NCBI GenBank assembly: GCA_040756745.1
Contig: JBFLYO010000008.1
Span: 62,001 to 126,000, forward strand
Reading direction: 5' to 3'
Length of the DNA stretch: 64,000 nt
DNA from: JBFLYO01 sp040756745
GTDB lineage: Bacteria > Bacteroidota > Ignavibacteria > UBA10030 > UBA6906
Positions within the stretch are counted from its first letter, which is position 1, and each line of letters starts with the position of its first letter. The notes under the pieces were generated by a model. The model was given only the letters and a program-made list of their open reading frames with translations, was not told the origin of the DNA and did no database searches. The translations under genes were made by a program, and so were the position numbers. This document shows, in pieces, positions 9,058-16,996 of this stretch.

Positions 9058-9086
9058 TTGACTAATTGCGTGGAATTGTGTATCTT
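9058..9086 (+). promoter_or_regulatory. sigma-70-like promoter of rplM operon
   Basis: TTGACT (9058-9063), a 17-bp spacer and TATCTT (9081-9086), about 55 bp upstream of rplM. Confidence 0.6.
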
Positions 9087-9142
9087 TATCAGCTTTCGTC
9101 ATTGGCGCCGTTTCGTATCCGATTCTGACAGGAGCTGCACTC

Positions 9143-9583
9143 GTGGACAAACCCACACGATTTTTCAAGACGACGGAGAACACGCCGGTCTGGCACCTCA
9201 TCGATGCCGAGGGGAAGACGCTGGGGCGGATTTGCACCGAGGCGGCCCGGCTGTTGCGGGGGAAGCACAAGGTGCAGTTTACGCCGAACGCGGACCTGGG
9301 GGATTTCGTGGTGGTGATCAATGCGGCAAAAGTGAAAGTGACCGGCAAGCGTTCCGAATTGAAGGAATATTTCCATTACACGGGCTATCCGGGGGGCGCG
9401 ACGTTCGAGAAATTCCAGGACGTGCTCCGAAAGAACCCCCGGCGGGTCATCGAGCATGCAGTAAAAGGGATGCTTCCTCACAACCGTCTCGGACGTCAGA
9501 TCATCAGGAAAATAAAAGTGTATGCGGGTGCAGAGCATCCGCACGCCGCGCAGAAACCGGTTCCCCGCCCCGTCAACCCGTAA
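9143..9583 (+). CDS. rplM: 50S ribosomal protein L13
   Basis: L13 is an early-assembly protein of the large subunit. The 146 residues include WHLIDAEGKTLGRICTEAAR, LRGKHKVQFTPNADLGDFVV and KGMLPHNRLGRQ, all typical. GTG 9143 is the start, with GGAG 8 bases upstream. It opens the conserved rplM-rpsI-rpsB-tsf-pyrH-frr order. Confidence 0.97.
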   Translation: MDKPTRFFKTTENTPVWHLIDAEGKTLGRICTEAARLLRGKHKVQFTPNADLGDFVVVINAAKVKVTGKRSELKEYFHYTGYPGGATFEKFQDVLRKNPRRVIEHAVKGMLPHNRLGRQIIRKIKVYAGAEHPHAAQKPVPRPVNP

Positions 9584-9607
9584 CCCTTCACGGAGTCACA
9601 CACACAC

Positions 9608-10003
9608 ATGCACCAGCAGCAAAACATCCTCGCAGTCGGCAGGCGCAAGACGGCAGTTGCCCGCGTGATCCTCGCGCCGGGGTCCGGCAAGATCACGATC
9701 AATCGGAGACCGTTCGAGCAGTACTTCCCGCTGGAGACGCTCCGGCGCGACGTGCTGAAACCTCTTGAGACCACGCAGACGGCAGGGAAATACGATGTCC
9801 GCGTCAACGTGGAGGGGGGCGGGATGACCGGGCAGGCGGGCGCGGTTCGACTCAGTCTTGCGCGCGCTCTTGTGCAACTCAGCGACGAGCACAAGCCGGC
9901 GCTGCGTGCCGCGGGACTCATCACCCGCGACTCGCGCATGGTCGAACGAAAGAAGTACGGGCAGAAGAAAGCGCGCAAGAGATTCCAGTTCTCAAAGCGA
10001 TAG
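9608..10003 (+). CDS. rpsI: 30S ribosomal protein S9
   Basis: S9 binds the 30S head, and its basic C-terminal tail reaches the P-site tRNA. The 131 residues show VGRRKTAVARVILAPGSGKI, the central GGGMTGQAGAVRLSLARAL, and the tail KKYGQKKARKRFQFSKR. It lies 24 bases after rplM. It is followed by repeats and a structured leader before rpsB. Confidence 0.97.
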   Translation: MHQQQNILAVGRRKTAVARVILAPGSGKITINRRPFEQYFPLETLRRDVLKPLETTQTAGKYDVRVNVEGGGMTGQAGAVRLSLARALVQLSDEHKPALRAAGLITRDSRMVERKKYGQKKARKRFQFSKR

Positions 10004-10005
10004 CA

Positions 10006-10090
10006 GAATTGCGGAATGCGGAGTGCGGAACGAGGATTTCAACGACTCGCCCCCTAACTCTCCGCAATCCGCCATCCACATTCCGCAATA
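10006..10090. repeat. inverted degenerate ATTGCGGA repeat
   Basis: The left half reads GAATTGCGGAATGCGGAGTG and the right half carries the complementary words CTCCGCAATCCGCCATCC and ATTCCGCAAT. The two halves could fold on each other across a 25-base middle. The same words occur at 9022-9050 and 53933-54012. Confidence 0.6.
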
Positions 10091-10108
10091 GTCACAGTTT
10101 CACCAGAG

Positions 10109-10192
10109 CCTTCGTCTTAGACGAAGGTGGGGTAAATACGCATACCCTTGGATTGCGCCGGTGAGTGTCCCGCTGCGGCAGGATGACCGGCG
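10109..10192 (+). promoter_or_regulatory. three-hairpin leader upstream of rpsB
   Basis: Three successive stems precede rpsB. CCTTCGTC/GACGAAGG (10109-10116 and 10120-10127) is perfect with a 3-nt loop. GGGTA/TACCC (10130-10134 and 10143-10147) is short. CGCCGGT/ACCGGCG (10156-10162 and 10186-10192) closes an imperfect inner helix. Ribosomal protein S2 genes in other phyla carry autoregulatory leaders, so a similar role is possible. This is inferred from base pairing only. Confidence 0.4.
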
Positions 10193-10239
10193 GAAGTCGA
10201 AAGGGGTAGAGGAATCAACTCACCATCAGGAGCACCACC

Positions 10240-11001
10240 ATGCCCCGCGTTGAAGTCGCCGAGCTGCTTGCTGCCGGCTGTCACTTCGGTCACCTCACCC
10301 GCCGCTGGAATCCCAAGATGCGCCCTTACATTTTCATGGAGCGCAACGGGATTCACATCGTCGATCTCATGAAAACCCGGATGCTGCTCGAAGAGGCGTG
10401 CAACGCCATCGAGAACATTGTGGCCGACGGCCGCCGCGTGCTGTTCGTCGGCACCAAGAAGCAGGCGAAGGACGTCATCAGGGAAGAAGCCGTCCGAGCC
10501 GGCGAGTTCTATGTCAGTGAACGATGGCTCGGCGGTTCGCTCACGAATTTCACCACGATCCGCAAGAGCGTGAAGCGCCTGACGAACATTGAGAAGATGG
10601 AAAGCGACGGCACATTCGACAAGATCACGAAGAAGGAAGGGCTATTCCTGCAACGCGAGAAGGAGAAGCTCAACAACGTGCTCTCGGGCGTTGTGGAGAT
10701 GACCCGTCTGCCGGGGGCGCTCTACGTGGTCGACGTGAAGAAAGAGGCGATTGCGGTGAAGGAAGCGAACCGGCTCAACATCCCGGTCTTCGCGATCGTG
10801 GACACCAATTGCGATCCGGACGGCATCGATTATGTGATTCCCGCGAACGATGACGCCATCAAATCGGTGCAGGTGATCTCCCATGCCGTTGCCGATGCGG
10901 TGATCGCCGGCAGGGAGCGTGCGTCGGCGCGTCAGATGGAGACCGCGGTGGAGGCGGAGAGCAGGGGGAAAGACGCCGCCGTGAAACCGGCGGCAGGGTG
11001 A
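10240..11001 (+). CDS. rpsB: 30S ribosomal protein S2
   Basis: S2 lies at the back of the 30S subunit near S1. The 253 residues include LLAAGCHFGHLTRRWNPKMR, VLFVGTKKQAKDVIREEA, ERWLGGSLTNFTTI, and VFAIVDTNCDPDGIDYVIPA, all family landmarks. ATG 10240 is preceded by AGGAG. The C-terminal 25 residues are charged and probably variable. The 236-base gap before it carries repeats and hairpins rather than a gene. Confidence 0.97.
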   Translation: MPRVEVAELLAAGCHFGHLTRRWNPKMRPYIFMERNGIHIVDLMKTRMLLEEACNAIENIVADGRRVLFVGTKKQAKDVIREEAVRAGEFYVSERWLGGSLTNFTTIRKSVKRLTNIEKMESDGTFDKITKKEGLFLQREKEKLNNVLSGVVEMTRLPGALYVVDVKKEAIAVKEANRLNIPVFAIVDTNCDPDGIDYVIPANDDAIKSVQVISHAVADAVIAGRERASARQMETAVEAESRGKDAAVKPAAG

Positions 11002-11019
11002 GGAGAAAGCGTACGAACC

Positions 11020-11886
11020 ATGGAAGAGACGATGGAGATTACCAGCACACTGATTAAGCAGCTTCGGGACAAGACCGGCGCCGGCATGATGGACTGCAAA
11101 CGGGCGCTGGAGGCCACGCAGGGCAACATGGAGTCGGCCATCGAGTACCTGCGGAAGAAAGGAGCTGCCGTCGCGCAAAAACGTGCCGACCGCTCGGCGA
11201 AGGAGGGCATGATCGTCACCAGGGTCAGCCCCGACGGCAAGACCGGCGTAATCGTCGAGATCAATTGCGAAACTGACTTCGTCGGGAAGAGCGACGATTT
11301 CACCGCCTTCGCGAATGCGGTTGCGGAAGCTGCCGCGGTGAACAAGCCGAAGACGATCGAAGAGCTTCGCGGACTCAAGGTCGCGTCGGGGAGGACCGTT
11401 GCAGACATGATGAATGATCTGCTCGCCAAGGTTGGGGAGAAGATCGACGTGCGCCGGTTCTCGATCGTCGAGGCGGGGACCGGGACAGTCTTCTCGTATA
11501 CCCACCTGGGCAACAAGATCGGCGTGCTCGTGGAGTGTACGAGTCTTGCCAACGACGCCGCCGGCACGGCGGTGGGCCGCGACATCGCCATGCAGATCGC
11601 GGCGATGAACCCGATGGTCATCGCGCGCGAGGAGATCGGCAAGGGCGTGGTCGCGCGGGAACTGGAGATCTACAGGACGCAGGCGGCGAATGAAGGGAAG
11701 CCGGCCGCGATCCAGGAGAAGATCGCCCTGGGCCGTCTCGAGAAGTTCTATCAGGAAGTGTGCCTTCTCGAACAGATCTTCATCCGTGACGGCGCGAAGA
11801 CCGTGAAGGAACATCTGTCCGACGCCGGGCACGACGCGTCGGTCGTCCGCTTTCACCGCTATCACCTTGGAGAAGAGGCGCGCTGA
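11020..11886 (+). CDS. tsf: elongation factor Ts
   Basis: EF-Ts exchanges GDP for GTP on EF-Tu. The 288-residue protein has the UBA-like N-terminus (LRDKTGAGMMDCKRALEAT), the EF-Tu contact motif CETDFVGKSDDF, and a later core ending in LLEQIFIRDGAKTVKEHL. ATG 11020 is used; an in-frame ATG at 11032 gives MEITSTLIKQL, the more usual family beginning, and is equally possible. Its stop is directly followed by the pyrH start. Confidence 0.96.
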   Translation: MEETMEITSTLIKQLRDKTGAGMMDCKRALEATQGNMESAIEYLRKKGAAVAQKRADRSAKEGMIVTRVSPDGKTGVIVEINCETDFVGKSDDFTAFANAVAEAAAVNKPKTIEELRGLKVASGRTVADMMNDLLAKVGEKIDVRRFSIVEAGTGTVFSYTHLGNKIGVLVECTSLANDAAGTAVGRDIAMQIAAMNPMVIAREEIGKGVVARELEIYRTQAANEGKPAAIQEKIALGRLEKFYQEVCLLEQIFIRDGAKTVKEHLSDAGHDASVVRFHRYHLGEEAR

Positions 11887-12624
11887 ATGCCGACGTCACC
11901 GAAATACCGCAGGGTCCTGCTTAAGCTGAGCGGGGAAGCGCTCATGGGGGATCGAGAGTTCGGGATCGACAACCGGGTTCTGAGCCGGTACGCCGAGGAG
12001 ATCAAGGCAGTCCATGCGCTCGGCGTCCAGATGGGCATCGTTATCGGTGGCGGCAACATCTACCGCGGCGTGGCGAATTCCGCCGACCGGATTGACAAAG
12101 TCACCGGCGATCACATGGGCATGCTGGCCACGCTGATCAACGCCCTCGCCCTGCAGAGCGCTCTGGAGCATTCCGGGCTGGTGACCCGCCTGATGTCTGC
12201 CATTCGGATGGACGTGATCGCCGAACCGTTCATCCGTCGGCGCGCGGTGCGGCATCTGGAGAAAGGACGCATCGTGCTGTTCGGCGCGGGGACGGGGAAT
12301 CCCTACTTTACCACCGACACGGCAGCCGCCCTCCGCGCCGTTGAGATCGAGGCCGACGCGATCATCAAGGGGACCCGCGTTGACGGCGTGTATGACTCCG
12401 ACCCCGAGAACAATCCAGCCGCGTTCCGGTTCACGGAGATCTCCTACCTGGATGTGCTGAAAAAGGATCTGAAAGTGATGGACATGACCGCGGTAACCCT
12501 CTGCCGCGAGAACAAGCTGCCCATCCTCGTCTTCAATATGAACACGGAGGGGAATTTCAAGCGCCTCATCATGGGCGAAGAAGTGGGTACCACTGTGCTG
12601 GAGCTCTCGTCGTCCGTCCGCTAA
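11887..12624 (+). CDS. pyrH: uridylate kinase
   Basis: PyrH phosphorylates UMP to UDP in pyrimidine supply. The 245 residues show the amino-acid-kinase fold marks RVLLKLSGEALMG, GIVIGGGNIYRG, DHMGMLATLINALALQ, and FGAGTGNPYFTTDTAAALRA. It starts on the base after the tsf stop and is probably translationally coupled to it, as in many bacteria. Confidence 0.97.
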   Translation: MPTSPKYRRVLLKLSGEALMGDREFGIDNRVLSRYAEEIKAVHALGVQMGIVIGGGNIYRGVANSADRIDKVTGDHMGMLATLINALALQSALEHSGLVTRLMSAIRMDVIAEPFIRRRAVRHLEKGRIVLFGAGTGNPYFTTDTAAALRAVEIEADAIIKGTRVDGVYDSDPENNPAAFRFTEISYLDVLKKDLKVMDMTAVTLCRENKLPILVFNMNTEGNFKRLIMGEEVGTTVLELSSSVR

Positions 12625-12645
12625 CAACCAGGAACGAGGACCATC

Positions 12646-13203
12646 ATGGTTAAGACCATACTGAAGGAGGCCGAGGACAAGATGCACAAGGCCGCCGAGG
12701 TCGTGCGGCAGGAGCTGATCAAAGTGCGCACGGGCAAGGCGACGACGGCGCTTCTCGACTCGATCAAGGTCGATTACTATGGTACGATGACCCCGCTAGC
12801 GCACATCGGCAACGTCAGCGTCGCAGACATCCATACGCTCACCGTCCAGCCCTATGACAAGGGGATGCTGGATCACGTGGTGAAGGCGATCCAGACCGCC
12901 AACCTCGGCCTGAATCCTGTCCGGGACGGGGAAATCGTCCGCGTGCCCATTCCACCCCTCAACGAGGAGCGGAGGAAGGAGCTTGTGAAGCTGACAAGGA
13001 AGTTCGGCGAGGAAGGGAAGATCGCCATCCGCAACGTACGGCGGGACGCCATCGAACACCTGAAGAAATCGGAGAAAGCGGAGCACTTCTCCGAGGATGA
13101 GCGCAAGAAAGGGGAACAAGAGGTCCAGAAGATGACCGACAAGGCTATCAAAGACGTCGATGCGCTGCTGACCCAGAAGGAAAAAGAGATCATGGAGGTG
13201 TGA
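12646..13203 (+). CDS. frr: ribosome recycling factor
   Basis: RRF splits post-termination ribosomes together with EF-G. The 185 residues include VRTGKATTALLDSIKVDYYG, PLNEERRKELVKLTRKFGEE, the hinge IRNVRRDAIEHLKK and the coiled-coil C-terminus. It is the last gene of the translation operon and is followed by a strong intrinsic terminator. Confidence 0.97.
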   Translation: MVKTILKEAEDKMHKAAEVVRQELIKVRTGKATTALLDSIKVDYYGTMTPLAHIGNVSVADIHTLTVQPYDKGMLDHVVKAIQTANLGLNPVRDGEIVRVPIPPLNEERRKELVKLTRKFGEEGKIAIRNVRRDAIEHLKKSEKAEHFSEDERKKGEQEVQKMTDKAIKDVDALLTQKEKEIMEV

Positions 13204-13227
13204 CCCTCTCCCGCTGTCCCAACGACA

Positions 13228-13263
13228 CGAACGCCCGCCATCCGGCGGGCGTTCGCTGTTTTT
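13228..13263 (+). terminator. intrinsic terminator of the rplM-frr operon
   Basis: CGAACGCCCGCC (13228-13239) pairs perfectly with GGCGGGCGTTCG (13244-13255) around a 4-nt loop and is followed by CTGTTTTT. Confidence 0.92.
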
Positions 13264-13340
13264 GGGGCGTAACATGCATCGGGCTTGTGCGTATCACGAA
13301 GAGAGGAACAGCCATTCCTCACCCAACAACGGAGGCACCC

Positions 13341-14024
13341 ATGACGGAAAACGTACCTGCACGGCGCCTGTACAAATCCCGCACAGACCGTATGCTGGAC
13401 GGCATCTGCGGCGGCGTGGCTGAATACCTCGGGCTGGATTCCACGCTCATACGCCTCGCCACCGTGCTCCTGGCGATCTTTGGAGGGGTGGGAATTGTTA
13501 TCTATATCGTGGCGATGATCATCATGCCCACGAATCCGTCTTTCGCTCCGGCCGCTGATGCTCCAGCGGCGCCGGCGCGCACCCACGAACGGAACAGCAA
13601 GTTCTGGGGGATCCTGCTCATCGTGGTCGGTACCCTCTGGTTTCTTGGCAACCTGGGGGTGCCGATCTGGCATCACTGGTGGGGCTTCTCGTGGGATATC
13701 CTGTTTCCGGTCCTGTTGATCCTGGCAGGAGTGGCATTCATCTTCGGCGGGAGGAACTCTTTGCATACCACGACAACATTCGCGCCCGCGCCACAGCCCC
13801 CGCCATTAGCGGGGTCAACCGTCCCGCCGAAACGGCTCACCAAGTCGCGCACCGAACGGAAGATCGCGGGAGTCTGCGGTGGAATTGCGGCATACTTCGA
13901 CGTCGACCCGACGCTCGTTCGCCTTCTGGTCGTCGTGGCAGCATTTGCCTCATTCGGCTTCGTGCTGCTGGCGTACATCATCATGGCGATCGTTGTGCCG
14001 CAGGAAAAACCGGCTCCGGCGTAG
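13341..14024 (+). CDS. membrane protein with two PspC domains
   Basis: The 227-residue protein has a PspC domain at each end: RLYKSRTDRMLDGICGGVAE at about 10-65 and RLTKSRTERKIAGVCGGIAA at about 162-225. Each has a long transmembrane stretch. Between them lie two further hydrophobic helices (WGILLIVVGTLWFLGNLGVP and ILFPVLLILAGVAFIFGG), like the membrane part of LiaF-type proteins. PspC proteins act in envelope-stress responses, but the partner is unknown here. ATG 13341 has GGAGG 5 bases upstream. The tandem arrangement suggests internal duplication. Confidence 0.85.
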   Translation: MTENVPARRLYKSRTDRMLDGICGGVAEYLGLDSTLIRLATVLLAIFGGVGIVIYIVAMIIMPTNPSFAPAADAPAAPARTHERNSKFWGILLIVVGTLWFLGNLGVPIWHHWWGFSWDILFPVLLILAGVAFIFGGRNSLHTTTTFAPAPQPPPLAGSTVPPKRLTKSRTERKIAGVCGGIAAYFDVDPTLVRLLVVVAAFASFGFVLLAYIIMAIVVPQEKPAPA

Positions 14025-14043
14025 TGGAGTGTTGGGCCGTATC

Positions 14044-14091
14044 GAGTTCAGATATCGGATATCAGATATCTGATATCTGAATTCGTTTTTT
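14044..14091. terminator. GATATC-rich palindrome, convergent terminator
   Basis: GAGTTCAGATATC (14044-14056) pairs with GATATCTGAATTC (14072-14084), with one mismatch, followed by six T. Inside lies a perfect 20-bp palindrome made of the repeated word GATATC. It separates the convergent PspC-family gene and polA, and could terminate the plus-strand transcript. Confidence 0.6.
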
Positions 14092-16910
14092 CAGTGGGCT
14101 TCAAGCCAGTTGGAGCCCGTTCCCACATCGACCTTGAGCGGGACGGAGAGTTGCATGGCGTTTTGCATCGTGCCGCGCACAAGGTCCTCGGCCTCGTTCA
14201 TCTCTCCCTTTGGCACTTCCAGCAACAGCTCGTCGTGCACCTGGAGCAGCATCCTGCTCCGCAGCCCTTTCCTCCGAATCGCGTCGTCCAGCCTGATCAT
14301 CGCCAGTTTGATCAGGTCTGCCGCCGTCCCCTGAATCGGCATGTTAATGGCCTGGCGCTCGGCATTCCCCCGAATATTCTGGTTGCGGCTGGTGATGTCG
14401 GGGAGGTACCGCCGCCGGCCCGTGAGTGTGGCAACGTACCCCTGCTGCCGTGCTCCTTCCAGTGTGCTGGTGATATATTCTTTCACGCGGGGGAACCTGC
14501 TGAAGTATCGGGCGATGATTTCGCGCGCCTCCGTCTGTGAAATCTCCAGCCGTCCTGACAATCCGAATGGACCGATGCCGTACATGATGCCGAAGTTTAC
14601 TTCCTTCGCCTTTCGGCGCATTTCCCGTGTCACGTCACCCGGCGCAACACCGAATACGCGCGATGCCGTCGAGGCATGGATGTCCTCGTCGTTCCGGAAT
14701 GCCGCAAGCAACCCTTCGTCGCCCGACATGTGGGCCATGATGCGAAGCTCGATCTGAGAGTAGTCCGCCGACATCAGGACCGACCCCGGGGTTCGCGGGA
14801 CGAATGCCTTGCGGATCGATCGCCCGATCTCCGTGCGGATCGGTATGTTCTGAAGATTGGGATCGCTCGAAGAGAGTCGTCCCGTCGCCGCCACGGTCTG
14901 ATTGAAGGAGGTGTGCACGCGGCCGGTCTTGGGGTTGATCAGTGACGGCAGCGCATCGATGTAGGTCGATTTCAGCTTGGTCAGCTGCCTGTACTCGAGG
15001 AGCTTCTCGATGATCGGGTGTTTGCCGCGGAGGGTTTCCAGGACGGCGACATCGGTGGAGAAGCCCGTCTTGGTGCGGCGCGCAGTGGGGAGGCCGAGTC
15101 TGGTAAAGAGCACCTCGCGGAGCTGCGGCGTCGAGTTGATGTTGAAGGCGCCGCCCGCCAGCCGGTGAATCTCTCCTACGAGATTTTCGAGAAGACGCTC
15201 CATCTCCTTCGACATATCGGCGAGATACGCCACGTCGAGCGTGATCCCCTCGAACTCCATCCGTGCCAGCGCCGGGATCAGGGGGAATTCAATCTGCTCG
15301 CACAGTTTCAGAAGGTCGAGCTGCTGCAATCGCGGGATCTGCAGCTCCCTGATTCTGAACGTCATATCGGCGTCTTCGGCCGAATAGTCTGTGATCGCCT
15401 CGAGAGGGACCTCAGTGATCGGCTTCGCCTGCTTCCCTTTGCCTACCAGATCTTCATATGAGATCATCTTGTACCGAAGGAACTCCATCGCCAGTGCGTC
15501 GAGATTGTGCTGGCCGTCGGCGCGGAGCACGTAACTGGCTACCATGGTGTCGAAGTCGATCCCTTCCACGCCGATGCCATGATTCATCAGGACGAGCGTG
15601 TCATACTTGATGTTCTGGCCGGCTTTCCGGATGGCGCTGGACTCAAAGACCGACTTCAGCGTATCGAGGACCAGGTCGCGGTCGAGCGCCTCCACGGTGT
15701 GGTTGTGTTGAACGGCGTTCTCGTTCCCTCCTCCGAAGAGTCCCGCGCCGCCCGCTTGCGCTGACGGGGGCTGACGTACGGGGACGTACCAGGCGCTCCG
15801 CTCCTTTGCGCAGAACGAAAGCCCCACCAACTCAGCCCGGAGTGGATCGGTCGAGGTAGTCTCCGTGTCAAACACGATCAAGGATGATGCTGCGAGTTCG
15901 GCACAGAGTGCGTTCAGCTCCTCCTCGGTCGTGACGCACCGATAGGTGTGTTGATCTGACCTGATGTCGGTGATTGCGGCAACTTCCGCCTCGGGGGTCG
16001 AGAGGGGGGCTGGCTCCAGTTCATCAAATGGTTCCGTGTCGCGCAGTCGGCCCGCGAGAGATTTGAATTCCAGCTCCCCGAACAGGCGGATGAGGCGCGG
16101 CGTGTCGCGACGCGACGCGCGAAGAGAATGGAAGTCGACTTCCAGGGGAACCTGGGTGTCGATGGTCACCAGTCGCTTCGAAAGAATGGCCAGCTCGCGG
16201 TTCTTCAGCAGTTTCTCCCGGAGTCCTTTTTGGGGGATTTCCTCCGCGTGACGGTAGAGTTCCTCGATGCTGCCGTAACGCTGGATCAGCGGGATGGCGG
16301 TCTTTTCGCCGACGCCGGGAACGCCGGGGACGTTGTCCGAGGTATCGCCAATGAGCCCGAGGACATCGATCACTTTGTCGGGAGTAACGCCGAATTTCTC
16401 AAGCACGCCGGACTCCTCCACCACTTCCGCATCGCCTCCCGATTTCCCCGGCCGGTACATCTTGACGAGCGGGGAGATCAACTGCATGAAGTCCTTGTCG
16501 CCCGTGACCATCATCGTCAGCACCCCTTCCCGCTCCGCGCGCCGCGCAAGAGTTCCGATGATATCGTCGGCCTCGAAGCCGGGGAGCTCCAGCAAGGGTG
16601 TGTTGAACGCCCTGACCACTTCTTTGAGTATCTCCATCTGGGCCGCCATGGTTTCGGGCATCTTCTGCCGCGTCGCCTTATAGTCGGGGTACATTTCGTG
16701 GCGGAACGTCGGCTCCTTCGTGTCGAACACCACGGCAACATGTTCCGGCTTTTCCTCCTCAAGGATCTTCATCAGCATCGTGACGAACCCATACACTGCG
16801 CTGGTATTGACCCCCTTGCTGTTGATCAGGGGGCGGCTGATGAACGAGAAATAGGCGCGATAGGCGAGCGCCATGCCGTCGAGGAGAAAGAGCCGTTCCG
16901 TGGAGCTCAT
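14091..16910 (-). CDS. polA: DNA polymerase I
   Basis: The full three-domain Pol I, 939 residues, for primer removal, gap filling and repair. The 5'-3' exonuclease domain has LLDGMALAYRAYFSF and LPGFEADDIIGTLARRAE. The 3'-5' exonuclease keeps its metal ligands (VFDTETTSTDP, NIKYDTLVL, DYSAEDADMTFRI), so proofreading is probably active. The polymerase domain shows SADYSQIELRIMAHMSGD, the O-helix region RRKAKEVNFGIMYGIGPFGL and LLQVHDELLLEVP. The start at 16910 is 50 bp from a promoter-like element at 16968-16996. Confidence 0.97.
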   Translation of the reverse strand: MSSTERLFLLDGMALAYRAYFSFISRPLINSKGVNTSAVYGFVTMLMKILEEEKPEHVAVVFDTKEPTFRHEMYPDYKATRQKMPETMAAQMEILKEVVRAFNTPLLELPGFEADDIIGTLARRAEREGVLTMMVTGDKDFMQLISPLVKMYRPGKSGGDAEVVEESGVLEKFGVTPDKVIDVLGLIGDTSDNVPGVPGVGEKTAIPLIQRYGSIEELYRHAEEIPQKGLREKLLKNRELAILSKRLVTIDTQVPLEVDFHSLRASRRDTPRLIRLFGELEFKSLAGRLRDTEPFDELEPAPLSTPEAEVAAITDIRSDQHTYRCVTTEEELNALCAELAASSLIVFDTETTSTDPLRAELVGLSFCAKERSAWYVPVRQPPSAQAGGAGLFGGGNENAVQHNHTVEALDRDLVLDTLKSVFESSAIRKAGQNIKYDTLVLMNHGIGVEGIDFDTMVASYVLRADGQHNLDALAMEFLRYKMISYEDLVGKGKQAKPITEVPLEAITDYSAEDADMTFRIRELQIPRLQQLDLLKLCEQIEFPLIPALARMEFEGITLDVAYLADMSKEMERLLENLVGEIHRLAGGAFNINSTPQLREVLFTRLGLPTARRTKTGFSTDVAVLETLRGKHPIIEKLLEYRQLTKLKSTYIDALPSLINPKTGRVHTSFNQTVAATGRLSSSDPNLQNIPIRTEIGRSIRKAFVPRTPGSVLMSADYSQIELRIMAHMSGDEGLLAAFRNDEDIHASTASRVFGVAPGDVTREMRRKAKEVNFGIMYGIGPFGLSGRLEISQTEAREIIARYFSRFPRVKEYITSTLEGARQQGYVATLTGRRRYLPDITSRNQNIRGNAERQAINMPIQGTAADLIKLAMIRLDDAIRRKGLRSRMLLQVHDELLLEVPKGEMNEAEDLVRGTMQNAMQLSVPLKVDVGTGSNWLEAH

Positions 16911-16967
16911 GGGCGGACTTCAGGACAGGTGTTCAATGATTCGGGCCGTCGTGTACGGCGCAGAAGC

Positions 16968-16996
16968 AACGTACGCAACCGGATCCGGAGTTTCAA
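16968..16996 (-). promoter_or_regulatory. sigma-70-like promoter of polA
   Basis: Minus-strand TTGAAA (16996-16991), 17-bp spacer and TACGTT (16973-16968). It abuts the stop codon of the upstream MFS gene. Confidence 0.55.
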
